NCBI GenBank assembly: GCA_040954595.2
Contig: CM082584.2
Location: 9,238,001-9,302,000 of the forward strand
Direction of reading: 5' to 3'
Source: Balanoglossus misakiensis
Lineage: Eukaryota; Hemichordata
DNA length: 64,000 bases
In this document: piece after piece, positions 26,601 to 40,813 of the stretch
How the letters are laid out: every line of letters begins with the position of its first letter
Position numbering within the stretch: position 1 is the stretch's first letter
Made by a program: the position numbers and the translations under genes
The notes under the pieces: model-generated
What the model was told of the DNA's origin: nothing
What the model saw: the letters and a program-made list of their open reading frames with translations, nothing else
The model's database searches: none

Positions 26601-29401
26601 CATAAATCAATTTTATTAGTCTTTCATTGTACCTGTCCTCGGCTGGTACTGGACGTATCGTGGGCAAGAGCACTGTTCTTGTGTGCCAAGTTGGCAGACT
26701 TTCAGGAAAAGAACAGAGTGCTTCTGTGCCCAAATTCACGTAACCAGTCTCGAAGAGATTTCATCATGCATGAACAGGTTCCATCATGCACCAGACTGTA
26801 GATAGAAACACTTGTCAACTAATTTTGAGGAAAGCAACTTCCAATTTTTCTTCACGCTTTTAAGAGAGAATAGTCTAAAGTTGCATTGAGCAAAGCCCAA
26901 CCAAACCTGTCCACCCCTAACAAAAACTGTGCTAGAACTACTCGTGTATAACTGATTGATATTTGCTCGTTTCCCTTTCAGTCGTGTCAACATGTTACGA
27001 CAGTACAGAAGCGACTTGAGAATGTCTTACTTGGAAAAGGTAATTAGATACATGAATGCATTAAACCTTACAACACTAGCTGGGTAACTTGTAGCATTAT
27101 CTTCTTCTGATATTATCTGTCCTACTGACATACTTATTCTGTCATTCATCATTACAAAAAGTTTCCAGTCATAATAACCATCAGTCACAACATGAGATAT
27201 TATTTGTTCATAGCAATCAAAATATATGATATTATCCATTTGAGTGTGACTCATTGCTCTTTTATCTGAAGGGGATGTTTCATGCGCAGACAGTTATACA
27301 TTGGACTTCTGAACGAAGATCACAGATCAGTTTGCTCAGCATTGATCAATAAACCACAAAGGGATATCCTCGGTTGTTTACCACAAAATGTACCGTGACC
27401 ATATAAGGCCTGTATAATTCACAGTGGTGAAGTGTGTTATTGATATGAATTATTGCAAATGAGGGAAGTGCTGGCCTGTGTTTTTCATAAAGTATAAAGG
27501 CTCTAAACAATTTTGGAGTGGGTGTACTCTAGCGGTAGTTGGTTGTTAGGCATGATAAGACAATGCCGGGCCTCTGTCCAACTGTATCAATGACTGTCCC
27601 GAAACCAGTACGCCTACGTGCCTGTACAACCCTGATGTCTTCGTAATTAAAAACACGCAAGTCCACCGCCGCGGCGCAAGGTCTTCGGAGTAGGGGCATC
27701 GTCCTCTGTCGTGTTAATTGCCATGAACTGGCCAATAAAGCATGGCTTGACCAAACATCCAGTCATTAATTGTGCAATGCTGGCTGTCACGTCAAGTCAC
27801 CAGTCCTGGGGGTCTTTGAAGGTTGTTGCGCAAGACAAATATTTCCCTATTGCTACCATATTATACATGACATCATACATGCACGTGAGATTTAAAACAT
27901 ACTCAGAATTTTTGTCTTGCTTGTCTTAGACAACACAAAGAAGCGTTTTAATTTCCTTCACCAGTTAAATAAGATAGCTGGTACATCCAAAGTGAATTCT
28001 CTCCCCGGGAGAAATCTACAGTTGTTTTGCAACCACATGCAGTGTGTGTTTCCGTTTTCCATTGTTTCTCTAGCTTTCGTTTTCATCATTTCTTAAGGCC
28101 CGGGGGAGTTGAATGTATAAATTTCCGAAATAATCTTTGCGTGGGAGTGGGTTTCCCAGAAGAAAACCATAATTACTTACTTTTTCTAACAACTCTCCTT
28201 TCATTACAAAATGTCAGAAAGAAGGGGAGAAGGGGCTGTTTTTCTGACCTCACAGTAGAGTCCCTATTTCATCATTGCAAAATTAATCCAGAAATCAAAG
28301 TCTACAATGACGTCATGGGGGTATTGTTAACCTTTGCAACACAGTACAACGACCAGTGTGTCATCTATTTCAGTCTACAAGAGCGGGCATTATCTGCTAG
28401 GTCATTCAAAAGGTTCTACTTCAAGTCTCAAAGTACAGGGTCGGTGCTTGTTGATGTATATTGCAGTTGGACTGCATGCTCACGTCCTTTGTCTTTTTCG
28501 ACGGGAGTGAATTATGTGACAAACACTTGTTTCATACACACAGATTTATAATTGCTCCTCGCTTAAAGTCCAAGAAAGGAAATAAACGAGGTCAACTCAG
28601 AACTTCACTTTTAGAACAATGACCGGATCTAGACCATTATCAACCACTTTGTGTTGTTTTCACTTTGGCTACTAAAAATGAAGAGTTTTTGAAACCTACA
28701 ATCATTATTTCATGGACTCCTAATCTAATATGCCAGTCCACAATAGACTTATGATGATCAGTGAATTTGCGATTATCCGATAGGTGGACAAAGACAAGAA
28801 AACTGCCAGACTGACACATAGTATTTGCATGTAACTGTGTTTTTATGACAGTTGCATTTCAAAAATTATACCCCCCGCCCTGGTAACTGGTAACATGCTG
28901 AGTTCTGCTGACAGGCATTTTGACCACAGACTGGCCATCTGTTGTCTACAACAGACCACAGATGATCAGTGACATTTTCTGGTTGTTTCAGTTATGTCAA
29001 ACTTGCATTCCAGCTGTCGATATTTTGTCATTCTTTTCAAGCTACTTTGCAAAGATATCGCCAAGTTCTCACATAAAAAAAAATGTTTTCTATTTCAGAT
29101 GCTGGAGTCTATCAGGTCCTACATCCACTGCGATGACGAATTCAATCAGTGTGGTGGTCTTCTCGATTTCATCAGAGACAGTGTCGTCTCCCACTTCTGC
29201 GAGAAAACAGACCCTGGTCACATTGAGGCGACTCTCATGGAAAAATCAGGCCAGGACAATGCTGAGGAATTCTCCGCTCTATCCGGGCAGCCGGAACATG
29301 TCCATCTGGATACTGCCGGGTCTTCCTTGGCGGAACTGGATCACAACCAGGAAGGCTTCTTCCAGGAACCTACGGAAAAGACGTGCGAAACAGAAAGATG
29401 A
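17685..29401 (+). CDS. MYSM1: MYSM1, histone H2A deubiquitinase with SANT, SWIRM and MPN domains
   Basis: Nuclear metalloprotease that removes ubiquitin from histone H2A and activates transcription. Twenty coding exons: 17685-17734, 18752-18857, 19176-19246, 19450-19539, 19680-19721, 19892-19961, 20172-20270, 20576-21605, 21905-22064, 22168-22298, 22614-22714, 22885-23009, 23126-23207, 25151-25201, 25445-25580, 25716-25843, 26042-26174, 26347-26455, 26982-27039 and 29099-29401. Their sum divides by three and gives 1024 residues, longer than the roughly 830 of the human protein. SANT/Myb domain about 130-176 ([26 protein letters not shown]). An AT-hook-like GRPKKK is at 252-257 in a long acidic exon. 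SWIRM about 547-617. MPN about 719-900 with complete JAMM zinc site: Glu744 ([10 protein letters not shown]) and [14 protein letters not shown] at 803-816 (His803, His805, Asp816, Ser813). The third exon uses a weak donor, GTATCC at 19247, chosen because it keeps the frame and the conserved EKMLLEEE. Confidence 0.96.
18351..18541. repeat. 46-bp tandem repeat, four copies
   Basis: Copies start at 18351, 18397, 18448 and 18494 with the core GTGGGCTAATCTGCATATG followed by TTTACATACATGT. The second copy carries a 5-bp insertion (TCACA). It lies in the first intron of MYSM1. The unit includes an ATTTGCAT-related octamer-like stretch on the opposite strand, but that is probably chance. Confidence 0.9.
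22434..22452. repeat. (AC)n microsatellite
   Basis: About nine dinucleotide copies in a MYSM1 intron between the exons ending at 22298 and starting at 22614. Confidence 0.9.
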
Positions 29402-29637
29402 GTTTTATGTTCAGAAGGTAATCTGCCCAAAAATCAACACCATCCAATGTTCCGTGAACATTGATACTGTAATATCCTCTTATCAGAATGTCTTAAAGAC
29501 GCACAACTCCACAACACGACTTTTAATTTTACAGATTGACCACAAACAATTTAAGCCTCTTATTTGCTACATATTTATCCTTTGGCCATTCATTTCAGCC
29601 ATTCTGTGCTGTACTTGAATAATATTCACAATACATG

Positions 29638-29643
29638 ATTAAA
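29638..29643 (+). terminator. Poly(A) signal variant, MYSM1
   Basis: ATTAAA, the commonest variant of the poly(A) hexamer, lies 237 bases past the MYSM1 stop codon. Confidence 0.4.
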
Positions 29644-32600
29644 ATCCAAACTTTAAGCTTGAAAAATATGAACTGTCTCTTGTCATGCTTGAAAAAACAT
29701 TGATTGTTTAAACTTGCTGACACGCTGGCTCAACCAGGGAAACACCGGGACTGTCATTGGTGGCAAACACTCAATATAGTTTTATCATCATAATGGTGAG
29801 TATACCAGGATACCTTTGATTATGTGTGTGTGTGTGTGTACACGTGAATATCTGACCGTTGCTATCTGAGCACAACGGCATTTTGTACAAAGTTGAAAAT
29901 GGTTTCGACCTTTCGACCACACACACCTGCAACTCCTCAATTTTGCTGACGTGTGCCAAATTCAGCCACTAACAGATGCAGCAGAAAATTAAAAAATCCC
30001 CAATCACAGATTTAACAGCCTAAAGCTCAATATAATTTTTATGAGTTAAAAACAAGACAGTTTAATAATATGTCATTCTGAGTTGAAATGTCATACTTTA
30101 TAGTTGACGGTGTTTTCTTTTAATCTGTGGTACCCATCTTGAGGTGGGTACAGGTTAATCTTTTCTCTGACGCAACTCCCTGCACCTATCAGATTCCAGG
30201 GAACAATGATCAAGAGGTCACATGACAACTGTACTTGTGATCTACTTTATCAACATGTGGCCGCACTACATTGGTCAAAACCAGTCCCTAATCCATCTGT
30301 TTGAAAAATACCTAATAAACAAGATAAGAATGACAATGCAGGATTTGGCAATTATCGTACATTCTCCTCGTGGATTTTTTGTCACGCTTCTGCCCCTGCA
30401 AGTGAACATCTCAAAGTCATTGATGACGAGCGATGGTAACCCACAGCAACCCCAGAACATCCCATAATATGAAGCTTTCTTTTCTTGAGTTTAGAACCGG
30501 TTGAGTGTGTCATGGTTTACAAATCAGTGCTGATCCGCTGAAAAATAAAGAAATTTGCCATGTGCCTTTTTTGAGTTTCTGCCAACTTACAGTAAATGTA
30601 CCCATGATTCTAAAAGACTTCAACCTATTCTGATATACAATGTAATGTACCTTGTACCAGTTCTTATGATTTGGGCTGTAAATGCGACAGTCAATCAAAA
30701 GTGGCTTTTACCTAATAAGGTAGTCTTACATCACAATGTGACGATGACCCAATTTGTGCTCGGTCACCAGCATTTGGTACGTCCGTAGCGAAATAATCTC
30801 AGATGTGGACTTTTATCTTTTATCTTATGGTGAAGTTAGCGATCGATACTTTTGTCTTGTGATAGATGGAAAATGACAAAGCTGATTTGTCTCCGATCAC
30901 AACAGACTAGTCCAAAAATTGGGGGGAGAATACTTTCCCTCTATAAATGGTATAACCGTACCCATTCCGAGGTTGCTTTGTAGGAATTTGACTAAAGTGC
31001 GCCCTCAACTGACAGATACTGACACACTACTCTTGGAATTCAAAGTGATGTCATTATTGCAAAGATCAGTCTTTTTAACCCACCCAGGTGTGAAAACACT
31101 GGCATATAGTTGTAGCAGTGTGCTAATATTATTGAAATGTACATGTCCAAGGGCGAACTCCAGCATAATCATTGCCCATTGTTAAACACTGCCCTTGAGA
31201 CTGATTTGCACGATGTGTCAATACAACTGAAAGCATCAACACATACAATAAATTTTCCTTGACAAAAATGGTTCCGCACTAATTTCTACAAAGACTACAT
31301 GTCGGTCCAGTTGGAGAACTGAGCGCATGCAGTTACACGTGCAAGTGAGACTGGGAACTTAAAAGCAACGTCAATTCAATACCACATCCTCAACGAAATA
31401 TTTACTTGCCTGTTCTGTTATCTCAAGCTAAACCACAGCTACGCAACAGATGTACTTACAGATAATTGACAGATAGCAGGGTGCATCTCTGTCAATAACA
31501 AAAACCTTTGAACTTTATAATCCTGACTGACCACATCCCACAGAATTGATCCGATATGATATATTGTACGTCTTTTGAGTCTTGCAGGGTTTCACGGAAT
31601 CTAGGACACCAATACCTTACGTCATTTCATACATAACTGCCACGAGATAGTTGGTTTTACAAAATGAACACAGCAAGTAATATTTGTAAAATTCTACCTT
31701 TGGTATTGTTAGAGGGACAAAGTTACCCACTTTTGATTTAACATTTTAGTTCCTTCTGATAGCTTCTTTATCTATCTTGTTCATCAATGAAAAACGCCAA
31801 ATCACAATTCAACTAAAATCATCACCCTCAAATAAGCATGACGTCATCAAATGTCCCTTTAACAACCATGCCTGAGTTATGATGCATGAGAGGAGTGGTC
31901 CTGAACTTTGAGTCAGAGAGAGATTTCTTTCAGTGTAAAGTCTATTGGGGGAAATCTGTGACAAGTGACATGTAGAGTCCAATAGAGGCCACTAAATTAT
32001 AGTACATGAACAGGACAAACGGCCGGTTGACGTTGTTCCACACCTTGCACAAACATAATCAGAGAGGGCCCTGTAAAAAAAGCCACGCGTGGCACGTGAA
32101 GTGTAAAATATGAGAGAATGTTAATGGTGTATTGTATTCTTCTATCTTTTGCCAAAGTGTATCACAGAGCCCAATTTTGCCTCCCAGACTTCCATCAATG
32201 CCAGAGTCCTGATATCAGAGATCATATCATGTACAAGCAGCGCAAGAATCCCCCATACCGGGTTCAGCTCCAGGTAACACGTGAACAAAACACCAAAGCC
32301 TGTTGAAGTAGACAGGTTGCAACTCACATTATCATCCTCATCAAAGCGTTATCATAAAGATAAACTTTCATAAACATCACAAGGTTTCCAGCAACAAATG
32401 AAATCAAATAAACATTCATGAAATATTGGTTTCCAAACAGGGGCAGACCATGAACTTTTCAACTGTTCCCCCCCCCCCCCCCCAATGACAGTCATGCAGT
32501 CCTATACTGATTATTGATAACTATTAATATGATCAACAAAATCACATGCTTTAACTTTTTGACAGCACTTTCTCATATTGAGGTAGTCAATCCATATGTA

Positions 32601-35600
32601 CCGTATGTCTCACATTGCCGACAAAGTTCATTCAAGATCAATCAGAGTTTTTAGTCATATCACAGGTAAAATGGATTTCAACAAACTAACACAGGCTATT
32701 TTCCCAGTGAGACCTGTTTTTCAGGTCAGTATATGCCAGATTTCTTAAGATTAGTTGTTGTTTTTCCCCATCGACTGCCTCAAGGTTTGCAATGACTTGA
32801 AGTTTGACTTCTATTTACACAGATGTACATGCAATCTTGCAGTGACAATGCAATCTTACAAAGCAAATACCAAGATGTTTTTCACATGGACCTATTTGTC
32901 AAATCTTTTTCCCTGCAAAACTGCAAACACCTCTAATCATTTGTACTGACTAAGAAAATTTCCCCTTGAATTTCTCCTATTCAGTTTTCTAATCAACTCA
33001 ATTTCTAATAAGCGATTGCACATTTTGCCTAAGTGCATCATGGGAGATCACTAACAGCACTTCAGCTCAATTGTAATACATTTACATACACACATTATGC
33101 GTTTAATTTTTTCTGTACTACAAACGATAGAAATTTGTGAATAAGCACTTCCAACTTTTTCCGAAATTCATGGATTGAAGAAAGGAACTAATATTTTGCA
33201 AGCACTGAATAATTTTTTTTATACTTCAAGGAGCACCACTTGCCATTGGGCAGTGACATCACTTTAATGTGTACTTTAATGACCAAAGAATTCCCCGGAC
33301 AACATTTTCGGCACGTACCCTGTGTTTTGAATGTTGTACCTTTCTTTGTTACAGCCCCTATGGGTCCGGGGGCTCTCTCATTTACATACAATGACTTCAT
33401 TCCTAACTGACCTGCAACTGTCAACTATTAACAGGAATGACTGGTTGCTGTGAACAAATGTAGGGACCGATCTGTCAGGAATGAAACGGATCCAATAAAA
33501 GCTTCATGTTGTTTAGCCCATGCAAATAAATCATGAAATGCAATTTGTGGGAGAAAAATATGAGAGGTCAAGTGTTGGTTAAATATTTTGTGCAAGGGAG
33601 GGCAGATCCCATCTGTTCTTCACTGGAAGACACAAACCCTAGCAACAGCATGTATACAGCAACAGCATGTATACAAACTCTTGATTTAGTATATGCATCA
33701 CGCTCTGTACTATATTATACCATTTTTAAATTATAAAAATGATTTTAATATTTTGTCTATATGGCATAATTAGCAGCAAGCAATGCTGGACTGTTGCTAT
33801 GTCACATGTCCATGGGTGAAGACATTATCTGTAAGCTTCTTGTCTATTCTTTTTCCAGAATTTTGTTCTGTATATCAGATATAGCTTCACGAGATGCCTG
33901 AAATTGCCAGTATTCTCTCAATTCTGCTTGTAAACATAGTCTGTATATGTATATTGTTGCTAAATTAATTCATTCTATTACTTAAATTCATACATTTGAA
34001 ACAATGATAACACACAGACAGCATTGAAACTGAGCCATTTCATCATATGAAATACTTTACACTTTCCATACAGCCCACTTTTCCCATCTCACATCACCAT
34101 TTCATAATTCAACCAATCTGTGCATGTGTTCTATATTCATTGGCCAGTATTAATCTATCTTCATTTCACAAGGCACACAGCTGATCAATACCCAAGGCGT
34201 ACGTGTGCATGCACTTTGATCCCAGCAGACAATTGCCGTGATACACTTAATCTATTTTCGGATATCAGATAATTCCATTGGTGGATCTATGCAGGACTGA
34301 AATCAAAGTTAATCATAAATGGATCATCCAGATGGAAATTTCCAAACTGATGTCAAGATTTTTACTCTTTGTCCCTTGGACCCTATATTAAAGGTACATT
34401 GTACTTATCAGGGTGATCGAGGTTCGAACCAATCAATTAGCAGAACAGCAGAACAAAACATCTCCAACTGGTGAGAAATATAACTCCACATCTTTCTAGG
34501 TCTGAGTTCCTTTTTGGCTCATTGTCCATATACAGGATGTGAGTTAATTGCAACAACTGACCTCCCAATATATTTCAGGAAGCAGAACAAAAAAGATCTA
34601 TCAAAAGAAATCAAAATAAGTAAAATGTCAAAAGTGAACGATTTGTCCCTTTAAATGCACAAAAATAAGAGAAAACTTGGTTGCTGAGCAAAATGCTAAA
34701 AAAGTCCTTGCCTGGGTGTTTTTATCTGAAATCCTGTATAAAGGTTACCCATTATACTTTTACTGAACAGATGAAGACAATCAACCCTCATTTGAATAAG
34801 TGTGTCACGGGCAAGATCAATGTCAACACTCCAAAATGTCGACATGATCCCACCCATTGGAGACTTTAAATTCAGCATGCACTGTCAAAAATGGTATTTT
34901 TTCCAGCAAACTGGCCCAAAACTTTCAAATTATCATTTAAAGGTTTTTCAACCTCACTTTCATTCTACTTTGAAATGTAATTCTTGCAGAACTAGTTGAC
35001 ACAGTACAGAAACACCAGCTAGGCCTTGCACTGACCGAAGCACAAAGAAAAGCATTCAAAATTTGTTGGAAAGTCATAAATGATCTTTCCATTAGAGAAT
35101 TTTTAAAAAGATTGGAAATGTACCAAAACTCAGCCATGACGAAAAACACACTTTTTTGTTCTGTTGACGTTTCCACAACAACATAAAAGTGCACACTGAT
35201 TGCATAATGTCTTCTTCATTCATTATGTATTCAGGACAGAATTTACATACAATCCCAAGCAGCTAAAAATACTTGAGGTTTGGCCAAGGTTTTCCCACTT
35301 CTTCAGACTAACAACCGATCTCTGTCGGTTTTCTGGTTGATATGGTAACTGTCAAATAAAGTAGGGCAGTAAAAAGAAAAGCATTCAAAGATAACTAGGT
35401 CTGCATCAAAGTGCTGACAATAGCTGAGTCTGACCTCTAACCTCTAACACCCACAATGCATTGCAGAATTTTGCAAACTATCCTCAGAGAAGAAACTTGA
35501 CACTATAAGTGACCAAATTGATAAAATCAAGTTTCTTTTACATCTGCAATGATAAATCAAGATCTTTCTCAGTTTTAAACATAAATATACATTTTTCAAG

Positions 35601-38600
35601 ATGTTTCACATTACAAAAACAGGCTATTTGCATTATTTTGTTCTGGAGAGCGCCAGCGGTACAACTACAACTCACAGCGGTTTTGGTTGAAAACAACACC
35701 ACCTCTGAAACACCAGCACATTATTTGCAATTGAAAAAGTCCTTTATTCCATGATGTGAACACAGTCTAATCTCCTAGGTGCGACTGTAGCTGAATCGAC
35801 TCTGAAAGGGACTCCCCTTCTGGTGGAGTTTTACAAGTGAAAAACAACTTTTCAATGCATGGTACTGATGCAATACCTCAGTACTGATTGATTTTATTAT
35901 TGAGATAAGGGGTCTTGTTATTCCCCTTCCTTTGGAAGTCAGTGGGTTGAATGGAAGTGCTGCATTTCTTTGATGCTACAGTATTTCAAACAACTTGAGG
36001 CTGTTGAAACAAACAGAGGATCAATGTTGTTCATTTTGTCACAAAAACCCTAAGAAAACATACCATGAAATCCGAAAAATATCCACTCAACAAACCATAT
36101 TTTAAACCACAGTGTAAAATAACCTATCAAACAAGTATGAATACAAATAATTATTTCAAAAATGTTATCAATAAAGATTTCATTTTGAAATACATATCTG
36201 ACTTCATTCCCAAAAGTCCTTTTCACAATTGATACATGTCAGTGCACAGTATTAATAGCAAAAAATTCAAAGATTCCAGAAAAAGTTGAAAGACTGCCAG
36301 CACCAAAATAGATCTCACTTCTTTCTTGATCTGTGACATTTGTGGGGTTTCAAATCAAAATTCCACACAGCTGTGGTTATATTTTCACCAACAAGTTACT
36401 ATACTCTCTATCTCGGTTAGAAGTACACTGCAGTTCCAGATGTCCTAGCCTAGTACATCGCAGTATTTTGTTTTGGAAGCAAGGCGGACAAAATACGGCT
36501 AGGAACTAGACTACCACCGGCGTATTTCGACCATAGTATTACCATCATCAACTAAGAGACAACAGAAAACCCGAGTAGATCTTCGTGCATAAATCATGGT
36601 CAAATGTCTACACACTATCACCACATACATGTGCACATGGTCATCATCATCAAACAGCTGTTGACCGGAAGTAAACAACACCGCATGTCCTCAATCTCTG
36701 GAATATTTATACACAATGATAAACCAGGGCAAATGAAAGTTCATTCAATCCTTGCCTGGAGAACCAAAATTAACTTTTGCAAATGCCAAATGTCAGAATT
36801 ATTTTGAAAAGGGGCTATTTATGATAGACATGAGATATATACCTCTTTTTAATAGCACTCTTCCTTTCATATAATTGTTTACCATTCGGTGACTGACCAT
36901 GCAGAATCCGAATACCTTTTTACCCCTCCACCATCAGAACTTGGTTCAACCCCATTGTTTTCAACAGGATCCATGGGACCCATGCACAGGAAATAGGGGT
37001 TCAAGGTCCTAGACTTAAGGGCCTGCTTCAAGCTTGGAAATCCAAAGGACACACCAAAACACATGCTTTGTTCAAGCTGGCCCCGACAACTTGTTGTTTT
37101 CAAAACTTTGTTTTCAATTCAAGGCACCTGCTAAATTTATGGTTTCTGTGACGCACTATTATGCAATATCTTCTTGTTAGTGTGAAACTGTGCATACACC
37201 TTTTAAAAAATAATAATGGGATCCATGAATACCCTCACTCTTTTTAAATGGGATGGCTTGCGCAAACAACATTGTTTTTATGGGCAAAAGCGTTATCATA
37301 ATTAAAAAAAATTTCCTCCCCAAGCTGTCAAAAAACAAAATGTTCTTTCCACAACAATGACATCAAGTATTTCTCAATAAAAAACTTTTCACTCTTTGTT
37401 TTGACGAAGATATATCTTCAAACAAACACGCATCATACAGCAACCTTACAGTCTGTAAACAATGTTGGCACCACATAGAAGTGAAAAGAGTCCAGGTTGC
37501 CTTGAAAATGTCAGTGAATTCATCAGGTTCCGTGAAGTGGTACGTGGCCTTCGTGCAAATGTTGCGCAAATTCTTATCAGACTCGTTTTGTTTTTTAAAT
37601 CAGTGCCGCCCTACTTTTCCATAACAATTCAAAACCCACAGGTCATATGGCTGCATGAAACCAAAGGTCAGATATCTTTTTTTATTGCTGAGTTAAGATA
37701 AGACCTAATTCTGTATGATGACATACTGCTCTATACAGTTTCCTCACATCAACTTGTTTGTACCAGCCGAGTCTTGAGTACTCATTCATTGAACCGACCT
37801 CCAGTTTCCCACCATTGTATGTAAATGACGACTTTCTCTCATTTAAATATGAATAAATGTTTTTCTCCTTGGGACTGCGATGCCCTTGCAAAGATGAGAG
37901 CTGTGATGTTTTCAATTGCAGAACTGCTAATTAAAGTGTAATAGGAATTACACTTTGGCAATACTTAATGAAATTTACATCACAACAATGTGAAATGGAC
38001 AAGCATCAATCTGCATATAGCTGGTACATTTCCTATTGTTTGTGACTTCAAATCAGTTAGCTTTGATGTAACCACTAACTGAGAATAACTGATGATATTT
38101 GTTTCATCGTGCAATTATTAAACATTTGTCAAAATCACCTTCTATTGTAATATCAACGGAACAGGGTCACATACCAAAAAACATAGACATGACATTTCTG
38201 TTGTTCACATTGCTATTGTATTTTTGAAGTGTTTTATCTGAGCTCCAATGAATCTAGCCATTTTTAAGCAAACTGAACTTAACCCCCACAAGGGTCAACT
38301 CCAGCTGTTATTAATTTCTTGACAGGCACACACACACTGTGTATTATGCTAATAACCTGGTCAAGCAGGGTAAGATAATAATCAGCAATTAGCAGTAATT
38401 AATGTTAGGCTATTCTCAGAACTGCTATGCTGGTACCCAGGCAGCACAGGCTTTGTTTTTGTTTCACACCACAAACAGTGTTCAACAAAGGCACCTACTG
38501 TTGAGTGGCAAAGCAGTTCTCTTCAAAATGTTTTACATCCATAGGTAGAATGCTTTTACATCTATGTTTTCAACTATCAGTCTCAGCTCACCGACACACA

Positions 38601-40635
38601 CGGTGGGGTTGAAAGCTATACTTTGCCTGCGGGCAGTCATCATTTTTGGGTGCACCCAATAAACCAACACAGCTGCTTCTAAAATCAAATTTACTGGGGC
38701 AGTCAACACACAAGTACTTGAACTAGTACTGATAACCCTGGACGTAAATTGTGTGTGAATGCCGAACTAGCAAAGAAAATCAAGCGGTAAGCATTCGATT
38801 AAAACATGATGGTTGGGGCAAAGACTCATGATGGGTCATGATGTACAAGGTGCTCTCATGTGTAAAACCCAAAACCACCACTGGCAAATTTTTAGCAGTA
38901 ATTTTCTATTGACATGAGTGAATATTTGCCAGACCAGCAGACTGATGGATCTTACCTCACGAGATCTTTTTCTGCATTGTATTCCACACTTTAATAACCA
39001 ATCACGGACTTCCAGAGAAATATTTGCCTGGGGTACTTCCGTAACCATGACACACATCACCATTATTCCCGTTTTTAATATGTTTTCTTCAGAGTATGTC
39101 TTGGTAGCGGTCACTAACCATTTAAAATCCACTGTACAATTTCCACTTAAAAGGCTCAGTCTGTTATACAGGAAAGCGTTCTTTTCAAGTCGTGGATGCA
39201 TTTAATATTCCATGTATAATGTTTGTTTTTGTTTTTCCTTTCGGGTAAAATTTTTCCGAACAGTCATGTTCAGGGATGCATGTGCAGGAATATATGACCC
39301 TGATTCCACAATCCATATTCACTCCATTTGGTCAGATGTTCGGAAGTCACTACTTGCTGGCAACCCTCAGTCAAAGTTTGTTGACCTGGCAACAAACTTC
39401 CACCAATCCATTCCATGTCAGACTTCCCACAAAGTACTTTCCTGGTGTTTTCTTTCAACAGTTCACATTTCTTCTCCTTTATATCCATTTATCACCAATC
39501 CATTTTAATGGCTAGTACATTGTATTTACAGTCATAATCCCATTTAAGTCTCCAGACATTTCCAAGGAGATGTTTTACACATTGTGAAGTACGCCAGATT
39601 CATATACTCCCATGTTCCAAAAGGGATGCCAAATTGATACTGGTCTTCTGATATTATCCTTGCAGAAGTCTTTCCTTGTTCTTATGTTTGTATCGGCCAA
39701 GTTTTATTTTCTTCGCCTTTTACATGGCAAAGTAATATCTGGTATTGAGTCGCCCAATACCAGCACAATGCGGTATGGCCGTCCATAGTGTTTTCTTGGC
39801 AAAATTGCAAGGTCCATCTTTTATTTCAATCAGCATATTCAGAAAACTTTCCAGTGTTTTATATTAAGTTTCCATATATTCCAGTCCCAGCCATAGCTAT
39901 ACATCTGTGTTGCCGTGGGTGACGTGACCTGGCAGACGATACCATTATAACCTAGAACTGAGACATATACAGGGTATCAGCTGATGAAACATGAAATGCG
40001 TTTGTACATGCATTGTCTAATTGGAGAACATATCTCAGGGACTGCCCCTCGCCAAGAAAGCGGACACCCCTTCTTTGTGGAAGTCCAGCAACCTGGGGCC
40101 TGTATGCGTAGGCAAAAGTAAACAAATCAGCCGGCGATCACACCATATACACGTCACACTGAGGACACGACCTGTCCATGTGGTCATATGAATTAATTCA
40201 ACACAAACTTCCAAAGTTTGCGCAAAAATGTTCTCTGAAAACTCATTTAACACCACTGAAGCAGTTAGTCTCCTTTTCACTGCAGTTATAAAGGCGTATG
40301 CACCAAAGTTTGACGACCAAAATCCATTTCACCTCTGACACGTGGACGTCATGTTTACTACTATATGCAAATGAGCTAGAAGCATGGCATGAATGTTTGG
40401 TCCCTGTTTTAGCAACATATTTAGGACACTGAACGACAGAAATAAACAATTTTAGCTGTATATAATATTCACAGCCCTCTTATATCACATTTCTTCAAAT
40501 TAGACCACATATATGTCAGTAATTCATCTTACAAATGTATCTGATATCCGTGTGTTAAAACTGTTATTATTATTATTGGTCGTCTATTCGTGCAAAAAAT
40601 AAGTATTTCTGGTCCAAATGTTATTAAAATCGCTC
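29644..40635. other. Long gene-poor spacer
   Basis: Eleven kilobases of AT-rich sequence. No open frame here has recognisable domains or the GC-rich codon pattern of the four real genes. It holds a (TG)n run at 29822-29840, a C16 run at 32468-32483, and a minus-strand AATAAA (TTTATT on the + strand) near 35740 that could end a minus-strand transcript. If the minus-strand donor at 40641 is real, much of this stretch may be introns and 3' UTR of that transcript. Confidence 0.45.
32468..32483. repeat. C16 homopolymer
   Basis: Uninterrupted run of sixteen C. Such runs are prone to length error in sequencing, so its exact length is doubtful. Confidence 0.9.
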
Positions 40636-40780
40636 ACTTACCTGTACACATGTATCGGAACATATTCCTGTCGTTTCATCCCATTTCAGGCCAAGAAATC
40701 CACATTTCGCGTCAAAATCTGCACTAAACTACGCAATGTGTAGTATTCCGTACACTGATTATGCCAGTTTGAGAAAACCG
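40636..40780 (-). other. Putative first exon and splice donor of an unrecognised minus-strand transcript
   Basis: Read on the minus strand, CAG at 40644-40642 is followed by a perfect GTAAGT donor (40641-40636). The exon would extend right toward about 40780, directly beside the SRE/CCAAT cluster. It contains a short frame that stays open from an ATG into the donor, but I recognise no protein. The exon start is a guess from promoter position. It may equally be a chance donor. Confidence 0.3.
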
Positions 40781-40813
40781 CAAAGTTACTGCGCAAGCGT
40801 AAAACGGTACTGA

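Noticed and set aside
28027-28551. 174-codon open frame in the last MYSM1 intron
   Set aside because: No recognisable domain, AT-rich like the surrounding intron, no splice connection that fits MYSM1 phase. It could be a chance frame.
34421-34430. GGTTCGAACC resembling a tRNA B box
   Set aside because: No A box, acceptor stem or cloverleaf can be folded around it.
38836-39205. Overlapping open frames on both strands (121 and 95 codons)
   Set aside because: No family features and base composition of spacer DNA.
40243-40449. Minus-strand frame that could splice to the putative exon at 40642
   Set aside because: The join stays open for about 44 codons only and gives no recognisable protein.
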